A DNA stretch of 64,000 bases, taken from Lentzea sp. NBRC 105346. Lineage in GTDB: Bacteria; Actinomycetota; Actinomycetes; Mycobacteriales; Pseudonocardiaceae. A program made the translations under genes and the position numbers. The stretch covers positions 184,988 to 248,987 of the forward strand of contig NZ_BSTQ01000006.1 of assembly GCF_030269605.1 (NCBI RefSeq), read 5' to 3'. Under the pieces are notes generated by a model. That model worked only from the letters and a program-made list of their open reading frames with translations. It did not search any database and had not been told where the DNA came from. Below, one piece after another: positions 16,444-24,129 of the stretch (the first letter of the stretch is position 1; each line of letters opens with the position of its first letter).

Positions 16444-17744
16444 TTCAACGGCCTGCCCTTGGTCTCCGGCGTCGCCAGGACGACCACGGCCCCGAGCAGC
16501 AGCAGGACGACGGTGTAGCCGATGAAGAGGTCGCCGTTGCCGGTGCCCGCCAGCCAGGTCTGCAGGTACGGCGCGGTGCCGCCGCAGAGCCCCACCGCGA
16601 TCGAGTAGGGCAGGCCGATCCCCGACGCGCGCACGTGCGTGGGGAAGAGCTCCGCGAGGTACGCGGGCAGGATCGACGTGACCACCGCCAGCAGTACGCC
16701 CGCGATCGACATGGCCAGCGTGAGCTGCCACATCTCCCCGCCCTGGATGAGTCGGTTCAACGGGAACGACAGGGCCGCGGCGCCGAGCGTGAAGATGAGG
16801 AAGTTCGGGCGGCGCCCGAAGCGGTCGGACAGCGCTCCGGCGAGCGGGATCACCGCGATCATGACGGACGAGGAGATGACGCCGGACCACAGTGCGGCCG
16901 ACGGGTCCATGTGCAGCACGCTGATCGCATACGCCGGGGCGGCGACCACCCATAGGTAGAAGAACGCGGTGACGCCGACGACGAGCCCGATCACGCGGAG
17001 GGCCGCGCCACGGTTCTCCCAGAGGCCCCTGGCGAGCGACACGGTTCGTTCCTGCGCCTGAGCCTGCTCGTACTGCCGTGTCTCGCTCAGCTTGCGACGC
17101 AGGAAGAGCGTGATGATGCCGAGCACTCCGCCGATGAGAAACGGCACCCGCCAGCCCCAGGCGGCCATGTCCTGCCTGGTGAGCGCGGAGGTCAGCGTGG
17201 CGCCGAGCAGCGTGCCGAAGAGGATGGCCGCGACGCCGGAGACGTAGATCGTGCTCGACCACAGACCCCGGCGGTGCGAGGGCGCGGACTCGGAGATGTA
17301 CGTGTACGAGGCGCTGGCCTCACCGCCGTAGGCCAGCCCCTGCAGCAGCCGGGCGACCAGCAGCACCACCGATGCCGCCACACCCGCGGTCGCATATGAA
17401 GGTGCGACGCCGATCAGCAGCGAGCCGGCGGAGCCGAGAATGATCGACAGCAGTAGCGATGCCCGGCGTCCGTGCCGGTCGGCGAACCAGCCGAACAGGA
17501 AGCCACCGAGCGGGCGCATCACGAACCCCACCGCGAACACCGCGAGCGTCGAGAGCAGCGCGGAGAAGGAGTTCTGCGGGTTGAAGAACTGCGTCGCGAT
17601 CAACGGTGCGAACAGCGCGTAGATGTTCCAGTCGAACCATTCGAGCGCGTTGCCCGCGCCCGTGCTGATGATCGTGCGCACCCGCTGTCGACGGCAGGGG
17701 TAGGTGCCCGTGCCGGCGCGAGGCGCATCGAGGTCGGTCTTCAT
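16440..17744 (-). CDS. MFS transporter, metabolite:H+ symporter (MHS) group
   Basis: A 434-residue, 12-helix membrane protein. It has the MHS-group hallmarks: GNALEWFDWNIYALFAPL in helix 1, GFVMRPLGGFLFGWFADRHG with motif A, GGEASASYTYISESAP in the N-terminal half and ELFPTHVRASGIGLPYS in the C-terminal half. Family members import organic acids and related solutes such as citrate, ketoglutarate, proline/betaine or shikimate with protons. The position next to the deacylase-racemase-asparaginase operon and its Lrp regulator suggests uptake of an amino acid derivative (inference). Confidence 0.87.
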   Translation of the reverse strand: MKTDLDAPRAGTGTYPCRRQRVRTIISTGAGNALEWFDWNIYALFAPLIATQFFNPQNSFSALLSTLAVFAVGFVMRPLGGFLFGWFADRHGRRASLLLSIILGSAGSLLIGVAPSYATAGVAASVVLLVARLLQGLAYGGEASASYTYISESAPSHRRGLWSSTIYVSGVAAILFGTLLGATLTSALTRQDMAAWGWRVPFLIGGVLGIITLFLRRKLSETRQYEQAQAQERTVSLARGLWENRGAALRVIGLVVGVTAFFYLWVVAAPAYAISVLHMDPSAALWSGVISSSVMIAVIPLAGALSDRFGRRPNFLIFTLGAAALSFPLNRLIQGGEMWQLTLAMSIAGVLLAVVTSILPAYLAELFPTHVRASGIGLPYSIAVGLCGGTAPYLQTWLAGTGNGDLFIGYTVVLLLLGAVVVLATPETKGRPLN

Positions 17745-17948
17745 CGCGTTCCTCCTGCTGTCGGGGGGCTATCACCGTGGTCGGGGGTACGGCAGAAGGG
17801 GCGGCGATGCAGGAACCGGTCGCGTCCGGCCGTGATTTGCAGTCTTCGGACATCGGCCGCGTATCGCGGGCATATCGAAAATCGCATACGCCACGGCAAC
17901 CGTCCTTCGTTTTGCATGGAGATCACCCAGCGGGAGGGGGAGTTCGGC

Positions 17949-18497
17949 ATGTTGAATCGGTGGACGGACTGGGTCGGCACGTTCACCGGAGTGGTGGCCA
18001 GCACTGTGGTCGCACTGCCGGTGGCCGCCTTGGTCGTGGTGATCATGGGATTCCGTAGGCGCGCCAAGGGAATCGCGCGACCGTGGCGGCTGGCGCTGGC
18101 CGACGTCGCCATGGTGTACGGGACGGTCCCAGGCGTGTGGATGATCATGTTGCCGGGCGACGAGGCTCGCGGTGAGCTGAGCCTGGTACCGCTGCGCGAC
18201 CTGCTCTCGATGGACACCGGCCAGATCGTCGGCAACATGCTGGTGTTCGCGGCGTTCGGGTTCTTCGCCCCGCTGCGGTTCGCGGCACTGGCATCCGTGC
18301 CGCGGATTCTGGCGCTTGCGGCGGGCGCCTCGGCCTTCCTGGAGATCGCGCAGTACGTGCTGAAGCTCGATCGCGTGTCCTCTGTGGACGACGTGCTGCT
18401 CAACGCCGCCGGCGCCGGCCTGGCCGCGCTCGTGTCGTACCCCTGGTGGCGTGCCAAGGCCGGTTCGGATATGCCGGCGATACGCGAGCCTGCCTAG
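17949..18497 (+). CDS. VanZ-like membrane protein
   Basis: A 182-residue membrane protein with about five hydrophobic helices. The VanZ-like region is VPLRDLLSMDTGQIVGNMLV followed by FAAFGFFAPLRF, and then EIAQYVLKLDRVSSVDDVLL with the typical R...D.DDVLLNAAGA pattern. VanZ raises teicoplanin resistance in enterococci; the wider family occurs in many genomes with no known reaction. The ATG at 17949 has an excellent GGGAGGGGG site. A response regulator starts nine bases after its stop, so the three genes to 20229 form one operon, with VanZ a probable effector or sensor helper for the kinase (inference). Confidence 0.8.
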   Translation: MLNRWTDWVGTFTGVVASTVVALPVAALVVVIMGFRRRAKGIARPWRLALADVAMVYGTVPGVWMIMLPGDEARGELSLVPLRDLLSMDTGQIVGNMLVFAAFGFFAPLRFAALASVPRILALAAGASAFLEIAQYVLKLDRVSSVDDVLLNAAGAGLAALVSYPWWRAKAGSDMPAIREPA

Positions 18498-18506
18498 GCT
18501 GCGGAT

Positions 18507-19172
18507 ATGCGCGTGCTGATCGTGGAGGACGAACTCCACCTGGCCGAAGCCGTCCGGGACGGGCTCCGGCTGGAAGCGATCGCCGCCGACATCGCCGGTG
18601 ACGGTGACACCGCCCTGGAACTGCTCAGCGTCAACTCCTACGACCTCGCGGTCCTCGACCGCGACATCCCCGGCCCGTCCGGCGACGAGGTCGCCCGGCG
18701 GATCGTCGCCTCCGGCAGCGGCATCCCGATCCTCATGCTCACCGCCGCCGACCGGATCGACGACAAGGCGTCCGGGTTCGAGCTCGGCGCCGACGACTAC
18801 CTCACCAAGCCGTTCGAGCTCCGGGAGCTCGTGCTGCGGCTGCGCGCGCTCGACCGGAGGAGAGCGATCTCCCGGCCACCGGTCCGCGAGGTCGCGGGCC
18901 TGCGGCTGGACCCCTTCCGCCGGGAGGTCTTCCGCGACGGACGTTACGTCGCGCTCACCCGCAAGCAGTTCGCGGTGCTCGAAGTCCTCGTCGCGGCCGA
19001 AGGTGGTGTCGTCAGCGCGGAGGAGCTGCTGGAGCGGGCGTGGGACGAGAACGCCGACCCGTTCACCAACGCCGTGCGCATCACCGTCTCCGCGCTGCGC
19101 AAACGGCTGGGCGAACCATGGCTCATCGCCACGGTGCCGGGGGTCGGCTACCGGATCGATGTTCATGTCTAG
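18507..19172 (+). CDS. OmpR-family response regulator
   Basis: A 221-residue two-domain regulator. The receiver domain (1-115) has the acidic pair VEDE, the phospho-acceptor Asp51 (LAVLDRDIPG), the Thr/Ala site LMLTAAD and Lys in DDYLTKPFELREL. The C-terminal winged helix (about 128-221) has RKQFAVLEVLVAAEGGVVS and the recognition region NAVRITVSALRKRL. It binds DNA when phosphorylated. The kinase gene overlaps its end by eight bases. Targets are unknown; the upstream vanZ-like gene is the obvious local candidate. Confidence 0.92.
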   Translation: MRVLIVEDELHLAEAVRDGLRLEAIAADIAGDGDTALELLSVNSYDLAVLDRDIPGPSGDEVARRIVASGSGIPILMLTAADRIDDKASGFELGADDYLTKPFELRELVLRLRALDRRRAISRPPVREVAGLRLDPFRREVFRDGRYVALTRKQFAVLEVLVAAEGGVVSAEELLERAWDENADPFTNAVRITVSALRKRLGEPWLIATVPGVGYRIDVHV

Positions 19173-20229
19173 CCGCCTGAAGCTCACCCTCAGCTACGCC
19201 GGAATCGTCCTCGTCACCGGTGCCGTCCTGCTGGCCCTGGTGTGGTTGTACCTGCTGCGCTACGTGCCCGACAGCGAGCAGGGTCTGCTCGGGATCTCCC
19301 CGAACCGGTACCTGCTCTCGCGCATCTTCGGCCGGGCCGCGGCGATCGCACTGGCGTTGCTGCTCGTGTTCGGCCTCGTCGCGGGATGGTTCCTCTCCGG
19401 CCGGATGCTCTCGCCGCTCACGCGGATCACCGACGCGGCCCGGAAGGCGTCGGAGGGCTCGTTGTCCCACCGGATCCGCATGGAAGGCCGCACCGACGAG
19501 TTCCGCGAACTCGCCGACGCGTTCGACACCATGCTCGAACAGCTCGAGTCCCATGTCGCCGAGCAGCGGCGGTTCGCGGCGAACGCCTCGCACGAACTGC
19601 GCACCCCGCTGGCGATCTCGCAGGCACTGCTCGACGTCGCGCGCAAGGACCCCGCGCAGGACCAGCGCGAGATCATCGAACGCCTGCACACCGCCAACCG
19701 GCGGGCGATCGACCTCACCGAGGCTCTCCTGGTGCTCAGCCGCGGCGGGAACTTCACCCGCGAGCCGGTCGACCTCTCGTTGATCGTCGAGGAAGCCACC
19801 GAAACGCTGCTGCCACTCGCCGAACAGCGCGGGATCACGCTCGGCGTCACCGGCGAGAGAGCGCTTACCTCCGGTTCCGCGGAGCTCCTGCTGCGGACGG
19901 TGACGAACCTCGTTCAGAACGCCATCGTCCACAACCTCCCGGAGGGCGGCACAGTGACCGTCCACACCGAACAGCGGTCGGGTGCGACCGTGCTGCGGGT
20001 CGAGAACACGGGCCCGCCGATCCCGCCGGACCTGGTGCCAACGCTCACCGAACCCTTCCAGCGCGGAACCGAGCGCACGCGCACCGACGAGCACGCCGGC
20101 GTCGGCCTCGGGCTGGCCATCGTGCACAGCGTCGTCCGGGCCCACGACGGGACCCTCGACCTCACACCCCGTCCCGCCGGAGGCCTCCTGGTTACCGCCC
20201 GATTCCCCGGAATGCTGGCGCGACGCTGA
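19165..20229 (+). CDS. Sensor histidine kinase
   Basis: A 354-residue membrane kinase. Two transmembrane segments (about 9-29 and 55-80) flank a short outer loop of about 25 residues, followed by a HAMP-like linker, the HisKA domain with the phospho-acceptor in NASHELRTPLA, and the ATPase domain with N box NLVQNAIVHN and G2 box GVGLGLAIVHSVVR. The short sensor loop suggests it senses the membrane or a partner such as the VanZ-like protein, not a large ligand. ATG 19165 and ATG 19159 are both possible starts; both overlap the regulator gene. Confidence 0.9.
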   Translation: MSSRLKLTLSYAGIVLVTGAVLLALVWLYLLRYVPDSEQGLLGISPNRYLLSRIFGRAAAIALALLLVFGLVAGWFLSGRMLSPLTRITDAARKASEGSLSHRIRMEGRTDEFRELADAFDTMLEQLESHVAEQRRFAANASHELRTPLAISQALLDVARKDPAQDQREIIERLHTANRRAIDLTEALLVLSRGGNFTREPVDLSLIVEEATETLLPLAEQRGITLGVTGERALTSGSAELLLRTVTNLVQNAIVHNLPEGGTVTVHTEQRSGATVLRVENTGPPIPPDLVPTLTEPFQRGTERTRTDEHAGVGLGLAIVHSVVRAHDGTLDLTPRPAGGLLVTARFPGMLARR

Positions 20230-20297
20230 GATTCAGGCCACACTCTCCATGGCTGCCGCCTGTGTGTTATCCCCTGCAATGCCACACAAGGAGCACC

Positions 20298-20951
20298 ATG
20301 CGACGTTTCGCGGCAATCGCCTGCACTGCTGCCCTGACAGTCGTTTTCACCCAGTCGACCGCGCTCGCCGGTCCGGTGGGCAGCGGCTGGACCGAACATC
20401 ACCCCTCGTGGAACCTGCAGATCCAGAGCAGCGGAAAAATCACGAGCTACCCGAGCAGCACCAACAGCGCTTCCGGTCCCGGCGGTTCCTACTCGCGGTC
20501 CGGTGGAGTGCAGACCTTCAAGTTGTTCAACAACGGGTCCAACCGGGTCGAGGCCCGCATTCAGGACAACTACCGCACCGGCCAGCGGCAGTTCGAGGGC
20601 GAGCTCAAGGTGACCTCCGGCACAAACGACGAGAGCGCCATGCAGATCTTCGGCAACGACGGTGACGGCGCCACCACCCTGATGATCAGGTCCTATTCGA
20701 AGAACGGCGGCACCCTGCGCGGTGGCGGCAAGGACCTGATCAGCGGCATCTACGGCAAATGGGTGCACATCAACGTCACCCACAATGCGACCGCCACCGG
20801 CGGCAGCTACTCCATCTATATCAACGGCAAGCTCGTGCACACCAACAACGGGCCCAAGGGCGATCATTACTTCAAGTACGGCGTGTACGGCACGTTGCAG
20901 ACCGCGGGTGCCGAGCACCAGTGGCGCGACGTGCACTTCTACCGGAAGTAG
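20298..20951 (+). CDS. Secreted heparin-lyase-fold / ConA-like protein
   Basis: A 217-residue protein with a signal peptide (MRRFAAIACTAALTVVFTQS, cleavage after ALA). The mature part is beta-rich with FEGELKVTSGTNDESAMQIF, TTLMIRSYSKNGGTL, HINVTHNATATGGSYSIYIN and a KYGVYGT segment, the order seen in polysaccharide-lyase jelly-roll proteins. It resembles in outline the larger lyase-like protein at 34450-35250. A perfect AAGGAG site precedes the ATG. Substrate unknown; a role in exopolysaccharide binding or cleavage is inferred from fold only. Confidence 0.6.
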   Translation: MRRFAAIACTAALTVVFTQSTALAGPVGSGWTEHHPSWNLQIQSSGKITSYPSSTNSASGPGGSYSRSGGVQTFKLFNNGSNRVEARIQDNYRTGQRQFEGELKVTSGTNDESAMQIFGNDGDGATTLMIRSYSKNGGTLRGGGKDLISGIYGKWVHINVTHNATATGGSYSIYINGKLVHTNNGPKGDHYFKYGVYGTLQTAGAEHQWRDVHFYRK

Positions 20952-21073
20952 CTCGGAGTCCTGACAAGTCGGCAGTCGCGGGTGTCAGCGAAGTGTCAGC
21001 GGTAGTGGCGATGCTTTTGCCACGAAGCTTCCCCTGCACAAGTGGGGGGTTCCCGCACTGCCGATGAGGGGCT

Positions 21074-21943
21074 ATGGCGTTGAAGAGATTCACTTTGTTG
21101 GCGATGGTGGGTGCGGTGGCGAGCGTGTTCTTCGCCACCGCCCCGGCATCGGCCGCGGCGGACCGCAACGGGGTTTGTGACGCAGGCGAGTTCTGCCTTT
21201 ACTTCAACAGCGACCAGGAGGGTTCGCTGTCCGATTTCGACACGTCGATTTCCGACTACGGCGACGACCAGCCGAGCTGCTACGAGTTCAAGAGCGCGGG
21301 CAACGGTCAGGGCAAGTGCGTGAAGAACAACGCCGCCGCCGTGTGGAACCGCACGGGCGGCCCGGTCACGGTGTACTTCAACAGCGGGTACTCCGGCCCG
21401 AAGCAGACGATCGCGTCCGGCGTGAAGGCCAACCTCAACTCGGACCTCAAGAACGAGAACGCCGCGCACAAGTTCAATGACAACGGCGGCGGTGGCGGTG
21501 GTGGCGGCGGTACCTACGCGGCGCCGCCGAACAACCCGAACCCGTCGGCGACCGCGCGTGCGCCGCACGCCACCGCTCGCACCCAGTTCGTGGACGACCA
21601 GATCGCCCGGCTGACCGGTGAGAAGGACTGCTGGGTGGGCGACTACCGCAGCAACGAGCCGTCGACGAGCAACCACAACACCGGCAACGCGCTCGACTGC
21701 ACGATCTCGAACGGGATCGGGACCTACCCGAACGCGGCGCAGAAGGAACAGGGCTGGAAGCTGGCCCGCTGGCTGCAGAAGTACGCGGCCAAGCTCGACG
21801 TCCGCTACGTGATCTGGCAGGGCAAGATCTGGAGCGTCGCCCGGTCGTCCGAGGGCTGGCGCAACTACACCGCTGGGTCCGGTGTGACCGGTGGGCACTA
21901 CGACCACGTTCACGTCTCGATGCAGAACCCTTACGGCGACTGA
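21074..21943 (+). CDS. Secreted I36-inhibitor-like protein fused to an ARB_07466-type domain
   Basis: A 289-residue secreted protein in two parts. After the signal peptide (cleavage near ASAAA) comes a peptidase inhibitor I36-like domain, with VCDAGEFCLYFNS, CYEFKSAG and CVKNNAAAVWN (about 35-135). A run of nine Gly joins it to a C-terminal domain (about 165-289) with DYRSNEPSTSNHNTGNALDC, VRYVIWQGKIWS and GGHYDHVHVS; this resembles the conserved domain found at the C-terminus of many actinobacterial cell-wall proteins (ARB_07466/VldE-like). The His/Asp-rich NHNTGNALD...HYDHVH pattern suggests a metal site. The likely place of action is the cell wall. The fusion is not one I recall as standard. 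Confidence 0.7.
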   Translation: MALKRFTLLAMVGAVASVFFATAPASAAADRNGVCDAGEFCLYFNSDQEGSLSDFDTSISDYGDDQPSCYEFKSAGNGQGKCVKNNAAAVWNRTGGPVTVYFNSGYSGPKQTIASGVKANLNSDLKNENAAHKFNDNGGGGGGGGGTYAAPPNNPNPSATARAPHATARTQFVDDQIARLTGEKDCWVGDYRSNEPSTSNHNTGNALDCTISNGIGTYPNAAQKEQGWKLARWLQKYAAKLDVRYVIWQGKIWSVARSSEGWRNYTAGSGVTGGHYDHVHVSMQNPYGD

Positions 21944-21956
21944 TCTGGCGTGATCG

Positions 21957-21991
21957 GGGTGGGCGGCGAAGCCGGGCTTCGCTGCCCACCC
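21957..21991 (+). terminator. Hairpin terminator after the I36-like gene
   Basis: Thirteen bases after the stop codon there is a 16-bp stem (GGGTGGGCGGCGAAGC pairing with GCTTCGCTGCCCACCC, one G-T pair) with loop CGG. No strong T-run follows, as is usual in actinomycetes. Confidence 0.75.
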
Positions 21992-22044
21992 AGTGTTTCT
22001 GGTGGCGTCTGCAAGTACCACCAACTGCCCCTCAAATCGCCGTC

Positions 22045-22086
22045 TTCTACTACCGACTCGGGAAGCTCGCCGAGTTGGTAGTAGAA
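22045..22086. promoter_or_regulatory. 17-bp inverted repeat upstream of the phosphotransferase gene
   Basis: TTCTACTACCGACTCGG and CCGAGTTGGTAGTAGAA are complementary over 17 positions with one G-T pair, around the loop GAAGCTCG. Weaker complementarity continues outside, between TCAAATC on the left and TTTGA on the right. The arms are AT-richer than the surrounding DNA. It sits 74 bases before the GTG of the phosphotransferase, after a separate terminator, so it may be an operator or an attenuating RNA hairpin. Confidence 0.55.
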
Positions 22087-22159
22087 AACCGGTTTGATCA
22101 CGGGTTAGTGGTCCTTGCAGACGCTCGGGACACAGGGTTCCTGTGGCAGGGTCGTCACC

Positions 22160-23080
22160 GTGAGGTTGGACGATCTGCCCGACTGGCTGCCGGACTGGTG
22201 TGTGGACCAGCTGGGGGAGGAGCCGGTCGGCGTGCTGTTCGAGCGGGTGTCGATCTCGGCGGTGTTCGGGCTGCGGCTGGCCGGTGGGCGCGACGTCGTG
22301 GTGAAGGCACGGGAGGACGACGGCCGGGCCGAGGCGTGCGTCGCGGCGCAGGCTCGGCTGGCGGAGCGCGGGTTTCCGTGCGCCCGGCCGATCACGCCGG
22401 TCGTCGGCGTCGGTGCGCTGGCCGTGCACGCCGAGGAGTCCCGGCCCGGCGGTGAACTGCTCCGCGGCGACTCACCGGACATCGCGGTGCGCTACGCGGC
22501 GGTGTTCGCCCGGCTGATGGCGGAACTGGCCGGCGTGACCGTCCCGCCGCCGCTGCCGAACCCGCGCTGGGCGCGGTGGGACCACTCGGATTCCGGGCTG
22601 TGGCCGGCGATCGGCTTCCTCGACGAGCGGGACCAGAGCGTCGTGCCCGCGTACGTCGTCGACACGGCGGAGCGGGCCCGCAAGCGGTTGCTGGCGGCCG
22701 GGCTGCCGTGCGTCTTGGGCCACGCCGACTTCGAGGCGCAGAACCTTCGTTGGCACGGAACGGAAGTGTGGGCGGTGCACGACTGGGACAGCCTGGCGTG
22801 GCAACCGGAGGCGGCACTGGTGGGTGCGGCGTGCGGGGCGTTCGCCAGTGCGTCGCCGCCGACGCTGGCGCCGATCGAGAGCTCCGCCGCGTTCCTGGCG
22901 GCCTATCAGGACCTCCGCGGGCGGCGGTTCACCGCGGAGGAACAAGAGATCGCGTGGGCGGCAAGCCTGTGGCCGGTGGTGCACAACGCCCGCTGGGAGG
23001 CGCTGCACGGCGATTCCCCGGTGTGTGGTGAAGCGGTCCGTGCGCAGGCGGCCGAACGGCTCCGGCTGGCGAACGCCTAG
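22160..23080 (+). CDS. Aminoglycoside phosphotransferase-fold protein (APH family)
   Basis: A 306-residue protein kinase-like-fold enzyme. The nucleotide-handling N-lobe has DVVVKAREDDG, with the conserved Lys, and the C-lobe has the catalytic loop LGHADFEAQNLRW (HxDxxxxN) and the metal site AVHDWDSLAW (xDWD). Family members phosphorylate aminoglycosides, choline, homoserine or other alcohols. The substrate is not evident. GTG 22160 was chosen because AGGG lies upstream and the longer TTG frame adds unrelated residues. The stop overlaps by three bases with the convergent terpene synthase gene. Confidence 0.82.
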   Translation: MRLDDLPDWLPDWCVDQLGEEPVGVLFERVSISAVFGLRLAGGRDVVVKAREDDGRAEACVAAQARLAERGFPCARPITPVVGVGALAVHAEESRPGGELLRGDSPDIAVRYAAVFARLMAELAGVTVPPPLPNPRWARWDHSDSGLWPAIGFLDERDQSVVPAYVVDTAERARKRLLAAGLPCVLGHADFEAQNLRWHGTEVWAVHDWDSLAWQPEAALVGAACGAFASASPPTLAPIESSAAFLAAYQDLRGRRFTAEEQEIAWAASLWPVVHNARWEALHGDSPVCGEAVRAQAAERLRLANA

Positions 23081-24129
23081 ACCCTCAGCGCGTGCGGGTG
23101 GACCAGGACGTCGTCGACGCTCGGGTCGTTGCCGCGCTTGTAGTAGTAGTCGTCACCGAAGCGTTCGGCAGCAAGGATCTCCCACTCCACGGCGGCGCGC
23201 AGGTGCGTGCCGAGTGACTCGGCGGTGAGGCGCGCGATGCGCTGGATCTCCGGTGAGAACCCCGCATCGCGTACCTGGTCGAGGAAGCGGTCCCGGCTGT
23301 CGACGAAGTCCGCGAGGTAGCCGTTGACGATCTCCACCACCCGTCTCAGTCCTTCGGCCGGTGTGCAGCCGGTCTCGTGGCACAGGATGGTGATCGCGTC
23401 GTGCTGGCGTCCGACGTCCCGTTGCTTCTCGTAGGAGATGACGTCGTTCGCCAGCCCCACGTGGTGTGCCATCGCGAGCCGCATCTCGGCGAACGCGGGC
23501 AGCTCGCGCACCGGACCCGGCAGTTCGGCGTGGTCGGCGATCTCGCACAGGTCGCTGTACGGCCAGCTGGCGATCGACAGGTGCCGGTAGGCCAGGTACT
23601 CGTCGAACCCCGGGACGTAGCCGTCCGCCCAGTGCCTGGCCTCCAACGGCATGGTCTCCAGCCATGCCACGGTGGAGTGCACGAACTGCCTGCGCCAGCT
23701 CTCCTCGGTCGAGACCGCCGTCAGGCGGGCCCACCAGTCGGCCAGCGCGGTGCCCGCCGGGGTGAGCCGGGGCGGTGGGGTGTCGTTGAGGATGTCGACG
23801 AACTCGGCTATCACGGCGGCGGTGCGGTCGCGGTCGAGGCCGACGTCGGCGTCGTCGATCTGGTCATCGAGCACGAAACCCCAGCCCATGAACTGGTCGA
23901 GCAGGACCAGCGTCGGCATGTCGGCGTTGGGGTAGAAGCCGCCCGTCAGCAGGTCGCAGCGGGAACCCTTGAGAACACTGAGGTTTCCGGTGGACGGCAG
24001 CATGCCGTGCGCGGCGAGCCAGTCGAACATCCGGTCGTGGGCGGCCCAGATGTGCCGGTTCATGCCGCCGTAGGGGATCGGCATGTCGAAGCGCAGGGAA
24101 GGGTGGTACGGCACTACGAAGTCAATCAC
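23077..24129 (-). CDS. Class I terpene synthase
   Basis: A 350-residue all-helical enzyme that would ionise and cyclise a prenyl diphosphate (probably farnesyl or geranyl). The first metal motif is DDQIDD at residues 88-93. The second (NSE) motif is NDVISYEKQ at 228-236, where the last, normally Glu, position is Gln. A basic residue (R237) follows and the C-terminus has the typical RFGDDYYYKRGNDPS ending. The gene starts with GTG eight bases inside the P450 gene, with GAGGAG upstream. It is the last gene of a five-gene overlapping operon. The altered NSE motif could change metal binding or specificity. The product cannot be predicted from sequence. Confidence 0.88.
   Translation of the reverse strand: MIDFVVPYHPSLRFDMPIPYGGMNRHIWAAHDRMFDWLAAHGMLPSTGNLSVLKGSRCDLLTGGFYPNADMPTLVLLDQFMGWGFVLDDQIDDADVGLDRDRTAAVIAEFVDILNDTPPPRLTPAGTALADWWARLTAVSTEESWRRQFVHSTVAWLETMPLEARHWADGYVPGFDEYLAYRHLSIASWPYSDLCEIADHAELPGPVRELPAFAEMRLAMAHHVGLANDVISYEKQRDVGRQHDAITILCHETGCTPAEGLRRVVEIVNGYLADFVDSRDRFLDQVRDAGFSPEIQRIARLTAESLGTHLRAAVEWEILAAERFGDDYYYKRGNDPSVDDVLVHPHALRV

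Noticed and set aside
21957..22086. Two close hairpins as ends of a small mobile element
   Set aside because: Their arms are unrelated in sequence and no target duplication is visible; they look like a terminator plus a separate regulatory palindrome.
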